Source of the DNA: Cyclospora cayetanensis
Taxonomy: Eukaryota > Apicomplexa > Conoidasida > Eucoccidiorida > Eimeriidae
Reading direction: 5' to 3'
Length of the DNA: 64,000 bases
NCBI RefSeq assembly: GCF_002999335.1
Contig: NW_020312114.1
Coordinates: 62,001-126,000, forward strand
The translations under genes were made by a program, and so were the position numbers. The notes beneath the pieces were generated by a model, which made no database searches, had not been told where the DNA came from, and worked only from the letters and a program-made list of their open reading frames with translations. Every line of letters starts with the position of its first letter. Positions within the stretch are counted from its first letter, which is position 1. Positions 22,937-35,795 of this stretch are shown one piece after another.

Positions 22937-24931
22937 ACTGTTCCCCGCGCCAACTCTGTCTCGTCGTTTGCTGCCGCTGATTAGGCTGTTTTATGCCCGC
23001 TGACAGGGTTCAAGAGAGCGCAAGAAGATGAAGCCAGGGAGGCGCTGGGGCCGTCGGAAACAGCGAGGTGGTGGATGGCATCAGCAGTGTTTTCAACAGG
23101 ACAAAGAGGAGGGAGACCAAATTCCGGAGAGGGGGAAAAGGTGAAGAATTGGACAGAAGGACGGAGCAGATCTAAGCCAGAGGATGACGATGCGAGCCCC
23201 CAAGTGAGAAGAGGCTAACGCATGCGACTTGACTTTTGCTTATTAAGGGAGAGAGACAGATATTTCGCAGTTGTTGCGCCTTTGTTTCCGCTTATTAGGG
23301 AAAAGCAGCCGTCTCGCAGTGACGCTGCGGAAGAGTCTGTACAACGCAAAACCTGCTTCACGGATTCGGTGTTTTTGGTGGCCATGCTGCAGGAAAAGTT
23401 TGGAGCAAAGAGTAGGTTTGTTTCCCTTTTTGTAAGAATGGTCGTAGTTCGCGGGTCACAAAAGCCTTGAGTCGCATGCATTGGCAGCCGACGGGCTCGA
23501 GTGAATATACAACTTCGAGAGGAAACGCAAGGACGCCGTTACATTGTTGTCCTCACCTTTAAACGCAGTAACAGTTTATTTTTTGCTTCTCGTTGCTTTT
23601 GTTCATGACGGGGACCTTCGTAATTCCAGGATTCCAGTAGTATTTGATTTCAAAGTTTTGCATTACGCAATTAGGCGTACATGGACCACAGGTTTCCCGT
23701 GCCCAGGGGCAAGCAATGAGTTACCACCACAGGGCAACCCTTTCCTCTTATGCTTCTCTAACATGTCTGTGAGCCTCACTACTCTCCTTAAGAAGGAGGT
23801 GATACCATGCAGTTCACCTGCTCACCCCCTGTTGTGCCTCGTCCATGCACTTGCCTTAAGACATGCATTCATATCGCTTGTGTCTTCTCCCCCCTCCTTT
23901 TTTATTCAATACTTGTGCCACCTAGTGCCCGGGAATTTCCAAAGTAACGGTTCTCGATCCTGTCCTGAAAAATACTCCGAGTGCACAGTTGTACATATCC
24001 ACTACCAAAACTAACTGGCCGTTGTCACGTACAATCGGAAAACCAGCCATTCTAAAGCTTGCATCAACGAATTTGAAAGACCGCTTTCGCTACTCATCTA
24101 GCAGGAGAAGGGGTTCACTTGCTGCTGCTATGTGGAGAGGACTTTAACTAAGTTTGTGGGTCTAGGCTGTCTACTCTCTCCGTGCAAAACCAGCAGGCCG
24201 CGTAAATTAGATGCGACAGTATCATCAAGCCCAGAAAAAGCTATGAAGAAGGTATTTTTGATGTGTACTGGCCCTACGTACCACACTAAAAGGGCTTGAA
24301 AAGGCCTTATCGCACACCAGACAAAAACGAATGTTAAGCTAGTTCACCTCTGTTCCACAGTAACCTAAGATAAAACTGAAAATCTAGAGAAAAGACACGG
24401 GAAGATACCAACCCCTGCGGTATGGGCACGGTGCATTCATCAAACATCTGGCCCAACATCCGCCGCGACCTTCATGGGAAAGTTTAATACAAGCATACCA
24501 ATTTGAGGTTTCGTCTCTAAATTGTAATGCCCTGCTTTGAATTTAGAATCCCTTGCTCCAATAATGCTGCAGAGCTGTTCGCTGTATTATGGGGTGGCAC
24601 GGAGGCAGACGGCACGCAGTTCGCTCTTTGCGGTGACACTTTTCAGACCGCAAGAAGACACGATAATCTTAGCTTCTTCTTATATACAAATTCCAAATAT
24701 GTGGTACCCGCGGAGTCGGTTCGTCTACCCACCTTTGAAAGCCATATTACCTTAACAAGGAAAGACCTTTCGCTTGCTTTATTCTGCTTTGTATTTGGGC
24801 GGATATAATTAGGGTGACACTTCTTTGCTTGTTTTCTTCGCTCTAACGCAGCCTCCTCTTTGCCAGCTTCTTACTTTTCGGACTTATGCATTGATTGAGG
24901 GTAAACTTCAAGGCGTTTGCTCTTTCTCAAG
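22937..24931. other. Intergenic region between SNARE and CDPK genes
   Basis: The SNARE promoter should lie at the low-numbered end and the 3' UTR of the kinase gene at the high-numbered end. No coding exon is supported. The open frames here are AT-rich, short and without splice partners. Confidence 0.55.
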
Positions 24932-27900
24932 TTAATTGAGCTTCATATAGTGCAGAAATTCATCCCAGTCAACCTGCAGATCAAACCTCCTCAAAAGAAA
25001 TCGAATAAATGGGCACAGAAGAATACAAGACGCAACCTGGCAAGAGCTGAATAAGCTGCAAGGAGTAAGTTTCAAAGAAACACCAATGCAGTACCTACTC
25101 ACAAGTGCAGCGCGGCAGCAAGCACTTTCAAAGACAGCCACCCTAAGTATAGCAGCTTGCAACTCAAGAGAGTCGACAAGACTAAAATTTCAGGAGAAAC
25201 AAACAAGAAAGGAACAACTACTATTCGGGGTTGCGAGTTTTTCCTATGCCAGTCGATTCCCAAGAAGCCAGAGTTGCAAAAACGTCCACCATTCAAATTT
25301 CTTTTTAAAATACCTCAAACATGCATGCGTGAATATGATAAGCCCCAGAGCAGTAAAGCAAAATAAAAGAAATAGGAAAAGAGCGCAGACTACGACGACT
25401 CTACCAAACATGTCAGTGGCGCTGAGATCTGGCACTGTGGATCCGAAATGCGAGAAATGAGGATATAAACGAAAAGTACAAACCTGTCCATCTCCATTTC
25501 TGTCAATTTGCGCCACGAGGGCTTTAACTGTATCTTTCGGTACTAGGCGGTAGTCGTCACCCCCAAGAACTGCTTCAAATTCAGGTACAGATATTTTGCC
25601 ATCCCCATCCTAACGAAAGCATGCGCATCGGATTTCGACTATATCACAATTTTGTGCATAAAATCATATGCCAAAATTTGCAGATATGTCAGTTTCTGCC
25701 CCTTCAAACATACAAACATGCGTTCTGGTGAAGGCATTAATGGCAAATGGACTAGAATGACAAGTTGTAATGAAAACACGGCAGCAAGTAAGTACGAATA
25801 AATGCCAGTTGCAAAGTGTACCTGCAGGGACAACCTACAATAACAAATGGCTAAGAAACAAGGAGACTACCAGCAGTGCGTGGAAGGAGGGGGCCTTACA
25901 GAAAAGCCGACAACAGCACTTGGCACACACAACTGCCAGCGACAACTAACAAGAATGCAACACAGAATGACAGCTCCGCCATTTCGGAATATCAGCGGAG
26001 ATGAATTGCGCGAAAAAGACTAAGCACCTCATTCGAGACATTCGCACAAACCATAAAAGTGTTGACCAAATGAGAAAGCAAAGAACAAAGTCCGAAGGAC
26101 AAAAAAATCTGACTCCTCACTTTGTCCATCTTTTGAAAGGCCGTCCATATGACATTCAGCTCAGACTCCTGCCACGAATAACAGGCGGCTAGAAACTCTG
26201 TAGACATGCAAAGTTACAGGCAGGAGGCAACAGCCAAGCGCAAAGATGAACAGTCAGCAACCCCCCTCTATAGTTACTTCTGTGTCTCGCTCTGATTCGA
26301 CAGGCACATTTGCTTTCACTGATACCTCGAGCTCGTTTGTACAAAAGATTCAAGCGGGTATCTCTGTGCGTGCATTTAACCTTAAATGCGTGTAATTCGC
26401 TCTTCTCCCCCGGTCTACTCCCCTGGCGCGGCACTAGTAGGGGCGCCTGCATTTTTGCGATCCTCTGAGGCATACCCATCTCATTCTGGCTGCTGTTTTC
26501 TGTTTACATGTTGCTTCGCCATTGCATTCAGCGCAACCCCTCATACCTGTTACCTCATAACTTGCCTGTGTAAGACACGTTCCCAGAGTCGTCAACATCA
26601 ACCGACTGAATAATTCTATTGATATCCCATTGAGGCAATCCAACCTGCTCCAGACCTGTCCAGTCAACAGCCACATACGCACCAGAAAAGGAGTTAGGTC
26701 TTGCCGCCAATGAAGTGAGACATAGGATTTAGGTCTACAGGGTTATGACTCTAAAACTGACCCTCTGTAAGCTCGGTGTGCGAAATTGTTCCGTCTCCAT
26801 CTTTATCTAATTGTCTAAAAATATCGTTGATCTGTCGAATTTGAGGCCCTGTGACATTGAGCTGATGGACCATCATGTTCACCAGCGCATTTTTCAGATG
26901 CGATTGACGCATGTATTTCTGCAACAGAGAAGGAGCCGAAGACGTACGGGTTGACGCTTAATACGTCCAGCGAGTGAGGCGATGTGGCACGCGACCAGCC
27001 ACAGGAGACAGGCGAAAGGGCCAATTTCCGGAAGAGGCAGCAGCGAAAAAAGTCAATACTTTTGCATCGGCAGCGGCCTTACCTGGCTTGTATGCTCTAC
27101 CCAAAAAGCCCTGAACAACTCTTATGGCATATTTGCAGTTTCCCTTCCCCCTTTTCTCTTACCAAAGACCTGCTTTCTAGGGACCTTCTCCTTTCCTCAC
27201 CTTCATGTTTTCGCAGATAAGCGGTGAGATTTGAATGACCTTGACATTGGCTTGATTGAACCAGGGATGTTTAAGGACCTCGGTAGCAGTGGGTCGTTCG
27301 TCCTCGGGCTTTATCAGCATCCACTTGAGCAGAGAGACAGCCTCCCCGGTCAGATGGGCGCATTCACGAGCGTAGTCAGGCTCAGCTGAAAGGCAAGGGA
27401 GAGGGACAGGACACACACAGAGAAAGGCAGACATCAACACAGAAAAGGAAAGCGCAAAGAAAGGGAGGGAAAGACGCAGACGTTAGCACGAGCCACAGAA
27501 GGGAAAGCAAAGAGGCAGAGCCAGAAATAAAGACGAAAAACGCCTCTCAGTACAGTTGCCGTCAAAGCCCTCGGTTGCCGTCACGCCCGCCTATGGGGAC
27601 CGAATCCAACAAAGCGGCGAAGGCACGCAAAGCAGACTGACACTCCACATAAGCTCAGGACTGAGTTGTTGTGCTGGCCTCAAAGTCTTTAGCTTGCTCT
27701 CAATTAACGAAAACGGGAGCAGCAGCAGCAGCAGCCCGAGCCGCCGCGACACCCGAACGCGATCGATCAGTGCTCCTCTACAGAACCGAGGCAACGAGGC
27801 AACCATTTGGCGCAAGTGCCCTACATCCGTGCTGTTTGATAAGGCCCACACCCATTCAGCTCTAGGCTAGAGGACTCCAAGCAAAAAAGCTCCTGTCTAA

Positions 27901-30900
27901 GTGCAGACAGCAGTTCACGTACAGTTGCACACTTTGTCCTTCACCTCCTCGATTGTGTTTCCGATGAAGGGCAGACAACCGGTCAGCAGAAAATACATCA
28001 TAACTCCTAAATCGGACAAGGCAGCACATGCACAGCACTGGAAAGCCTGAGATCAGGGGAAGGGAGAGGCGGAGGGAAGGAGAGACTGTCACTTCCGCTA
28101 CATACAGGAGATGCAAAAGAGCTACTGAAAGCGCTGGCCGCAGGAAAGTGCCGGGCAGCAGGGAAGGACAAGCGAGACGTCAGAGGTGGGAGATGCAATG
28201 AAAAAGAGCCAGTACGTGTAGAAAGAAACCTAATACAATGGGCAGAATGGCACGCCGACAGAATACTTTATAGCGGAGAAGCCCCGGATAAGGGAAGAGA
28301 GCGGCAGAGACGGTAAGCAAGTTGAAAGAGGCACTGCCGCCCACGAACGGAAGAAAGGCGCAGTGTACGAATGTACGCAAGAGACTTAGAAGCAGAGAGA
28401 GAGAGACAGAGAGAGAGAGAGAAAGACAGAGAGACAGAGACAGAGAGAGAGAAACAGATCATTACAGAGAGAGAGAGACATCAGGAAGGAAAGGCTGCAA
28501 TGCCGTTGAGAACAAGACACGGAGTCACCCTATGGAGGAAATTGCGCGCCAGCTCCTTTTTCAGCAAAATACCTCCTCTTTGACCGAACTGGAAGCCACG
28601 CCCAGACCCACTGCTCAATGAATGTGTCACAAAAAGGTGCTACAGCGAACGCGAGAAAAGGTGGGTATGAGGGAACGCATGTTATAGGCTGCTATGATTC
28701 TGGCGCTTCAATACTAAACTCAGCTGTGGAAAAGCTCTAACGTACCAGCCGACCAGATGTCGCATTTGAGAGAGAGATACCGCATGAAAACTTCTGGGGC
28801 CATGTACAGCGCGGTGCCTACGAAATTCCGCTAGACATGCACTTTCGACTCGTATTGCAGCGTCCCGGTATGAGGAACCTCGGCCCTTGGCTATAATGGA
28901 AGGGGCGAGAAAGCAGCAGGGGCAGGTCGAGCGCAGGGTATTGCATAGCAGAAATGTACGTTAACACCAACACGATGCAGAGCGCTTAGAGAAGCCAGTA
29001 CAACAAAGGAACCACAGTATGCGGCGTATGAGAGCAAAGCCCGGCGGAATGCCTTTAAAAGTCCGAATAAGTGCCACAGGGTCTGTCTCCCTCACCTGCG
29101 GCGTTTTTACTATGTGCATCGGTCTTCTCGAACAATTCTGCCAAGCCTACGGAGTAAGCGAAAATCAGACGTCCTCGCAAAGCAAAGCAAGCGCCGTTAG
29201 AACATCAGATAATCGTTGAAAACCCGTGAGAGCGAGCGCCTCGGGAGCCGCCCTTTCTGTGAACTAGAAGTTCAACGTCATTCCTACTTGTGAAGGCGGT
29301 TGCTCTTGCAAGGCCGCACAAATGAAAGGAGCAGAAAGGGGAAAAGGGCACACTAGCCAACAAACGCTAGGAGAATCATAGACAGCCGGCGGGAAGAGGC
29401 CCTCGTACCGAAATCGATGACTTTGATGGGGGAGTCCGGGGAACTGTCTTGGAATAAGACGTTTTCCGGTTTGAGGTCTCTGCATGCAAAGCATCAGCTT
29501 TGTGTGGATTCCAGGAGGCTCAGCAGTTAAATAGGGTGCAAGGAGTCCACGCACGTCCCTTTGCAGACCGTCTGTTGCCACATCTTGCGCGAGCCGCGAT
29601 CAAGTCTGGAGGTCAAGCACTCCGACTGGCGCTACTAAAATCCCTCTTTCCGCTTCGCCCTTACACCATGTTGCCCTCTTCACAGCCCTGGAATGGGCAT
29701 CAAGACGAGGAGGAGGGAAACATAGAGGAAAAGGCAGAAAAGCGCATCACTCGCAACACGGAAAGCAGGAAAAAAACCCTCTGACTGGTACCCCACGTGC
29801 CTACTTGTGCGCCACATGCTTGGAATGGAAGTACGCCAATGCATTCATCAGCTGTCTCATGATCTCGCTGACAGACTTCTCCGTTAAGGCGCTTCCTCGA
29901 TTCTGAGCATCTATCAGACGTTGCAGCAGCTCGCCGCCCTCACACGTCCTTGAAGCACAGATACCAACGAACGCATCGGGATGAGTCAAGCACAGGTGTT
30001 GTGAGACTCGAAAAGCCGCGCATGTAGACAGTTGCCAGCAGAGATAAGGCAGCTGCCACGATCAGCTCTTGGCCTCGTGTATGTACGCAGTGCTTCCCTT
30101 AAGCGTTTCCCAGGAGGCCCCCTGGAAAGAGAGGGGCCGCCCTTCCTTTTAGGGGCGGCAAAACAACACTTTATCAGCGAAAATGCAAAGGACACCCTCT
30201 GAATACTGGCTGCCTTCGCGAAATCCCCCCTCTTCGTAGCCTGGCTGTTAAAAAATGTGTGGCTTACTCCATGACGATATACACATTATGGTAATCATCA
30301 AAGACTTCAAAAATCTTGATGATGTTCGGATGGTCTAACGACTTGAGAACTTCAATCTCCGCCTCGATCTGTTCGAGAGGCACCTGACTTCTGTCTTTGT
30401 TTATCGTCTTGATGACGCGTTCTAAGCCACTGCTGGAAGCACCCAAGCAGCCGTAAACACACAGCGAAGCGAGAAAGTCAAAAGGAGACTGAGTAGCCTC
30501 CAAAGGCGCCCGATATTTTTTCTGTCTCTGGTTCTCTAAGCCGCTTGCTCATGTGTTTTTGTTTATTAAAAAGCGATAATTCGGACTTGCCTCTTTTCGA
30601 TAACGCGGTGGACGTCCCCGAAAGAGCCGGATCCCAGCTTCTTCGCGAAAGTGAAAAGATCTGCGATCACAACGGCAGCAGGGCACAGCCAGCCAGCAAC
30701 ATGTCTCCTGTTACGCTGCCTAAAAAAGGCCGAGCACACACAGGCTCACAGGAGCTTCCCCCAGCAAAAGTGCAACAAGCCTAAGGAGAATACCAGCTCG
30801 CGCTGCAAGCACAAGGCGCAGTTGCGTGCAAAAACGCGAGTCTCACCCGTTATCGAAATTCCTGCAAGAGCCAGGTTCCGCCGGCCAACAAAGAGAGAGC

Positions 30901-32105
30901 GACGAACCCGCATCTGCTTTTCCGGGTAGTACTTTTCCCTTATGCGGCACAGTATCTCCCAGTACTGCAAAATCAAGAGAGGCAACCGTCAGTCGCGAAG
31001 GTCAAGCCATTCCTCTACCAAGCAGAAATCCACAAAAAAGCAGCACTGCCTGCGTCGTGCCTCTCCTCTGGCACCTGCAAAGCCCCTGCGCTGCACACCG
31101 CCCTGCTCAGCTCACCATCATACAGAAGTCTTCAAGCTCCAAACAACCGCTACCAGACGAATCAAACGCATCAAATATCGTCCGCAAAGCAGATTCTGAG
31201 AGGACACCAGGAGAGGGAAACGCACAAGGGAACAGGCACGCTTATTGTACCTGACTGTCTTTCAACGCCGAGGGGCAGTCAGCGGGGCGTTTGCCTGCCA
31301 TTCTGCCACAAGCGTTTCTGAAAATCCCTCCCGCTGCCCTTACCGTCCACTGGCGGAAGCTGCAGATTGCTGCACAGCCTCCTCACGAGGGCTGCCACGT
31401 CGGAGAACCTCAAGACGCCCGATCCAGATGTGTCGAATTGTCTGAGAAAAAAACTCAGCAACGCCTCAACGCGTGTCCTCGCTCGCTTTCCCGTTCGAGT
31501 TGGCCTGTCGGCTTTGCGCAGGCTACCGACTGTGTGAACCTCTTTGCATCGGGGATTTTTCCAAGTCACCACCAACAAAGGTTGGGGCAGAAACGCCTTT
31601 CTTTCAAACAAAAAGATGCCCTTCCGCAAGGATCGCATCTCCCTTTCCGCTAAAAACGCTTTTCAGAAATCCTAAAAAACGGAGAGCCTCTGCTCTCTGC
31701 GTTCGACTTGTTCATGAACCTTACGTGCGCAGGCAGAAAGCGCACATGATCTGCCGTTCCCCTACTTGTCCCTTTGCGGAATCGCCTTCCAGTGCCCTCG
31801 CCCCGTAAGGACTTCCTCCCTCTCCCCCCCTTAGGCGTCCACTACGGCCCTCTTCCCCGCCGTATTCCACCCAGCCCCCGCTCCCCCTTCCCTCCAGCTT
31901 TGCACTTTTTACCTGAAGGAGGCAGCAGCGCTTTTCCTAAAGTTCTCCCTGCCGTGCATCACCTGCTCCAACTTTCTGCGGATCAACTCGGGAGGAGGAT
32001 TCGACACTGAGAGCGCAAATGAGCAAAGGCGACACCATGCATTCACATACACGCCGCCTACATACCCATGAGCGAATAGTCCTGCTGCTGTAGAGTTTCG
32101 CCCAT
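24932..32105 (-). CDS. Calcium-dependent protein kinase with two N-terminal EF-hands, 18 exons, 614 aa
   Basis: The CDS is the complement of 24932-24973, 25484-25609, 26121-26197, 26566-26655, 26762-26918, 27201-27385, 27923-28006, 28746-28817, 29096-29146, 29409-29479, 29805-29948, 30268-30432, 30591-30660, 30847-30964, 31116-31195, 31344-31522, 31913-32006 and 32066-32105. Phases agree throughout. The 31522 boundary is the least certain (31477 also fits). Order: MGETL start with Gly2, a possible myristoylation site; EF-hand loops at 75-86 and 116-127; a Ser/Thr kinase with GSGSFG (180-185), Lys202, HKD (296-298), DFG and APE; four canonical C-terminal EF-hand loops at 489-500, 523-534, 558-569 and 595-606. 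The last is the CDPK regulatory domain that releases the kinase when Ca2+ binds. CDPKs drive motility, invasion, egress and development in apicomplexans. The N-terminal EF pair suggests the CDPK6 or related subgroup. Confidence 0.92.
28383..28480. repeat. GA/GACA microsatellite in a CDPK intron
   Basis: This is a purine-only run of (GA)n and GACA steps on the plus strand, so CT-rich in the kinase transcript. It lies in the intron between the exons at 27923-28006 and 28746-28817. Confidence 0.85.
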
Positions 32106-35100
32106 TTGGCGGTAGCGGCAGCAGCATCAGAAGTCAGACACCACAGAACCAGGCTCCAAAGGGCCGTGTCCTTTGCCTTATAAAGAGCAGAAGCTACTGG
32201 CTAAAGGCGGGGCACTTAGCGCCAGAATACCTCGAGGTCTAGGCTCAGCCGCCACAGCACCTGCCCTTTGAGAGACCGCCAAGGACTGCCGCAGCAGGTG
32301 CTGCTGCTGCGCTGACTTGTATCTTCCGGCCATAGCTGCTTCAGCTAACAAAGCTCCTGAGACACTACCAAGAAAAAAAACGCTGTTTAAGGCGCTAGTG
32401 CTTGTGCGTTCTCCGGGCCCCCTTCTCCACGACGTCTGTTCTCCCACCAATCTTTGTAGCTGATGCTTAAGCCGAGCCTCTCTCCGAGTGTCTAGACAGA
32501 GCCGCAACCTGTTTGTTTGGAGCGCCACACTTCGGGAGCTCCTCTCTGGATTTCTCAGGAAAAATCTAGAAGAAAGGATATTAACGAGCCTCTACGTCCG
32601 CTTGTCGCTACAGTGGGCCTCAGCCTCGTGAGCACCGTTCTGCTACTGGTGCTGCCTCCTCCTCGAGATGGTGGGTGCTGCCTCTGTTGCTGGCCTTGAA
32701 GGAATGATAATGCTATTCCCCCTTAGCGTCTGAATGCATCTGTCCGAAAGGTAAAGTATCAGCTGTCCTTCTGTTGGGCTCCACGATCACAGTTTCTGTG
32801 GATGCCCCTCCTCCTGGCCTGGAGGCGGTAGCAGTCGAACTCCGGAGGCTGCAGAGTGAGCCTGTGCTGGAATTGCCAGCAGAGCGACTTATAAAGGGAG
32901 GGGCAGCCTCTCTAAGGGCTATTAGGAGGCTGGAAGAATGCTCGAGCGTGGCAAGGAGTTTGCCCACGCAAGGGGAAAGAAAGCAGGCAACAAGGCTCAA
33001 GAGCCGTGCGGAGCAGGGGCAACGCGGTGTTGGACCTGAAGGAAAATTACGGGAAGGTTTATGGAGGGAGGTAAGGGTCGATCATGCCATCGTCGTTCCC
33101 GTGATTCTATAGAAACTGTGTAAAGGCGGATATCTCAGGCCCTCGAGCCTCAGGGAGCCGCAAACGCGGGCGAGAGGGAAAGCCTATAGCTGGGACACGC
33201 CAAAGGCTGTGGGGATAGAAGGAGGAAGAAAGCTTGGAAAGGAGGGGGAGGTGTGGTAAGAGAAAGCCTCCTCCTGCTGGTTACACCGATGCGCACAGGA
33301 GGGGGTATATAAGGTCACCTGCCTCAAAGGCCTTCGTTCTAAACAAGCTTAAATCAAGACTTATGCCGGTAGATCAGGTTTTTGATGAATAATCAGCCAG
33401 AATCTTTCACAGACCGCCATGACTGCAGCCCGCTGACCAGTGGATCGTCGCCGAGGTCTGCAGCGAATTAACAATTGCTCCCGTTTTCCTTCGACGACTT
33501 AACTAGTGCTTTCCAGGAAAAGAAATGCAGGACAGGGCTTTGGAAGCGTAGTAAAAGAGAGGGAACGGCAAGGCACCCTTTCGCGGTTGGCAGGGGTGAG
33601 AAGGTCCGAGGCTGGTCAGAGCTGACACTCAACAGATCGCAGAAATGTTAATCAGGTCGTTTGTAGCTTTTCCTTCGCCTGTTTGAATGAAACGCTGAGT
33701 TGTAGGATTTAATCGCGATTTAAGTTAGGATAGTGCATTGCTATGAGATTCACAGGAGCCATTTGCAGAGGCCATCCGCTTTGTGCCAGCTGCCTTCACC
33801 TGCATTATACAAAGCAGATGACCAGGGCCTCTTAGTGAGGGCAAAAGAACACGTATTCCTGTTTAAGAAACGCACGCTTCAAGCAAAGATGCACTACATG
33901 TCTTCTGGAACATAGTATACCACGAATCTCCATCGAAGCCAGCCAGGCATTTGCCCACAGTGCAAGCTTTCGAAAGGCCCAAAGAGCTCCGTACATTAAT
34001 GGCGTCGTACGGAGGCAAGCCGATGCTATCAGGCACGCATATATATGCATATGGCACTCTAGGGGGCTTCTCCCAACTGCAGTTACCCTAAGGGAACAAG
34101 AATTGACATTGACCTCACGATAAGCGAACGGAGGGAGGGGGATCACGATAGGCTGCTCTACTCGCACCAGGAGCTCTGCTTTACGAAGGTCCTGTTTCAC
34201 CCCTTTGGCTACAGTAGTGCTGGGAAGAGAGGGACTACGACATAAGCAGCTACTTCGGCTCCAGTAGAAGGCCTTGCTCTCTACAACCGGCATAGCCGAC
34301 GTAGAATGGCCGCCCCTTAGGTGCAAAGACCTTGCAAGCAATATGCCTAGCTAGTAGAATGCAGAAGAGACTAGCAAATTTCTCTTGAATTTGAAATCTC
34401 TGAGACAGTGTGGGAAGTCGTTGCACGTGATGGCCATGGCCAGGCCAACATTGACCGTTAGGAGGAAGGGACGACAGCACCCAAACCACACAACAATCAG
34501 ACAGCGAAGATCAACCGGAGGAAAGCGGCAAGCAACCGAGGTGCACACCCTCCGAGAGAGGCCGGACGATCCCGACCAAAACCAACTACAAACTTTCAAA
34601 CTGCAACACCTCGAATATGCGTTTTCAGAACTGGAGTCACCGTAGGTGCCGGCACCAGACTCTCCCCCAAATTCTAGAAGTCGAAACCGGCCCAAAAGTA
34701 TGTAATATCGCACCTGCCAAATGAACTAGCCCTGAAATTGGATAGGCCGCTGCAATGAGTTACCAATACTAGGCCAGAACCGCCAGTGTGTGCGAGCACT
34801 GAACTTTGCGCGGTGATGAGCAGGAAGACGTGGGGATCGTGGCAAGTTAACAAGCGTACTCTAGCGAAAGATATCTCTGAGCATCTACATATATATATAT
34901 ATATGTGGATTCGTCAAAATCTAGCAAATCGTCGCTTGCCGTAGCGCAGCGAGACACTTGGGAAGCCGTCGGAATTCGGACTACGTTCTTCAAAGTGGAA
35001 GTAGTAATCTACTTGTGCTAGGAAGACGCTTCCCAAAAAACACGGCTACCCTGTCCTTGCTTCCCAATGAAGCCACATACCTAGGTCTCCCCTCAAGCAA

Positions 35101-35793
35101 AATAACTGCCTTACCCACCTTTGCTAGTCGGTAAAGTGACTATGCAGGAACCTTCAGACATGTGTATCTATAGTATATCAGACTTTTCAGAGGGTCCAGC
35201 CCATCCATCAGCGCTCCATAGAACATTTGTAACAGAACTCGTGGAACAACCGAGAAGTTTGAAGAGCTACCAACCTGTTGCCACGTGTGAAGAAAAGCTG
35301 CTGTCGTGAAAAACAGCAGGGTCTTCGGTGAAGTTGTACTTTACAGCGTAGGGTTTAAATCTTTCAGTAAAACCCTTGTATCACACAAGGGAAGCACTCA
35401 AAGTTCCCGCTCCCCGCCCACCTCCAGCCTTCTCTACAGAATCTAGATATATCGATATGCGGCAGTGAGCTCCAGGGTCACAGTACCCGGAACATGGTGC
35501 AAACATGCAGTTTGCTACTTACTAGCCGTCACCAGCTGCAGCCATCCACCGCTAGCTCCAGCTAGCTGGCTAGCGAGCACGGTACACCTGTCTAGCAAGA
35601 TAGTCCTCGGCAGCATCCACCAAGTAGCACGCCAGCAAGAAGCACCCAGCTAGCCACGCAGGTATCCGCCGCCAGCCCCTACACGGCCAACGGGCCGTTT
35701 GCCCTCATAGCATACAGCTAGCCAGGCAGCCCGATACTTATATCCCCAGCTTGCCAGCCAGCTTGTAGACCAGCTAGCTAGCGTTGCAGCTAA
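32106..35793. other. Intergenic region upstream of CDPK
   Basis: It contains the CDPK promoter side at its low-numbered end and the 3' side of the DUF789-like gene at its high-numbered end. I tested a two-exon plus-strand candidate at 32517-33112 and rejected it because it has no ATG. A TA microsatellite lies at about 34889-34906. The right 260 bases form a cluster of AGCTAGC-like words, listed separately. Confidence 0.5.
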
Positions 35794-35795
35794 TT
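35525..35795. repeat. Cluster of AGCTAGC/GCCAGC words
   Basis: Short palindromic words (GCTAGC, AGCTAG, CTAGC) and the related GCCAGC occur many times with irregular spacing over ~270 bases. The cluster abuts the stop codon of the DUF789-like gene. It is not a simple tandem repeat. Confidence 0.6.

Noticed and set aside
30840..30985. Direct splice from the first EF-hand exon (31344) to the exon at 30964
   Set aside because: The phase does not match. Adding the exon 31116-31195 fixes the phase and supplies a second EF-hand.
32517..33112. Two-exon plus-strand candidate with a membrane segment, head to head with CDPK
   Set aside because: The GTGGGT donor and CACAG acceptor keep phase, but neither exon contains an ATG start and the upstream frame is closed.
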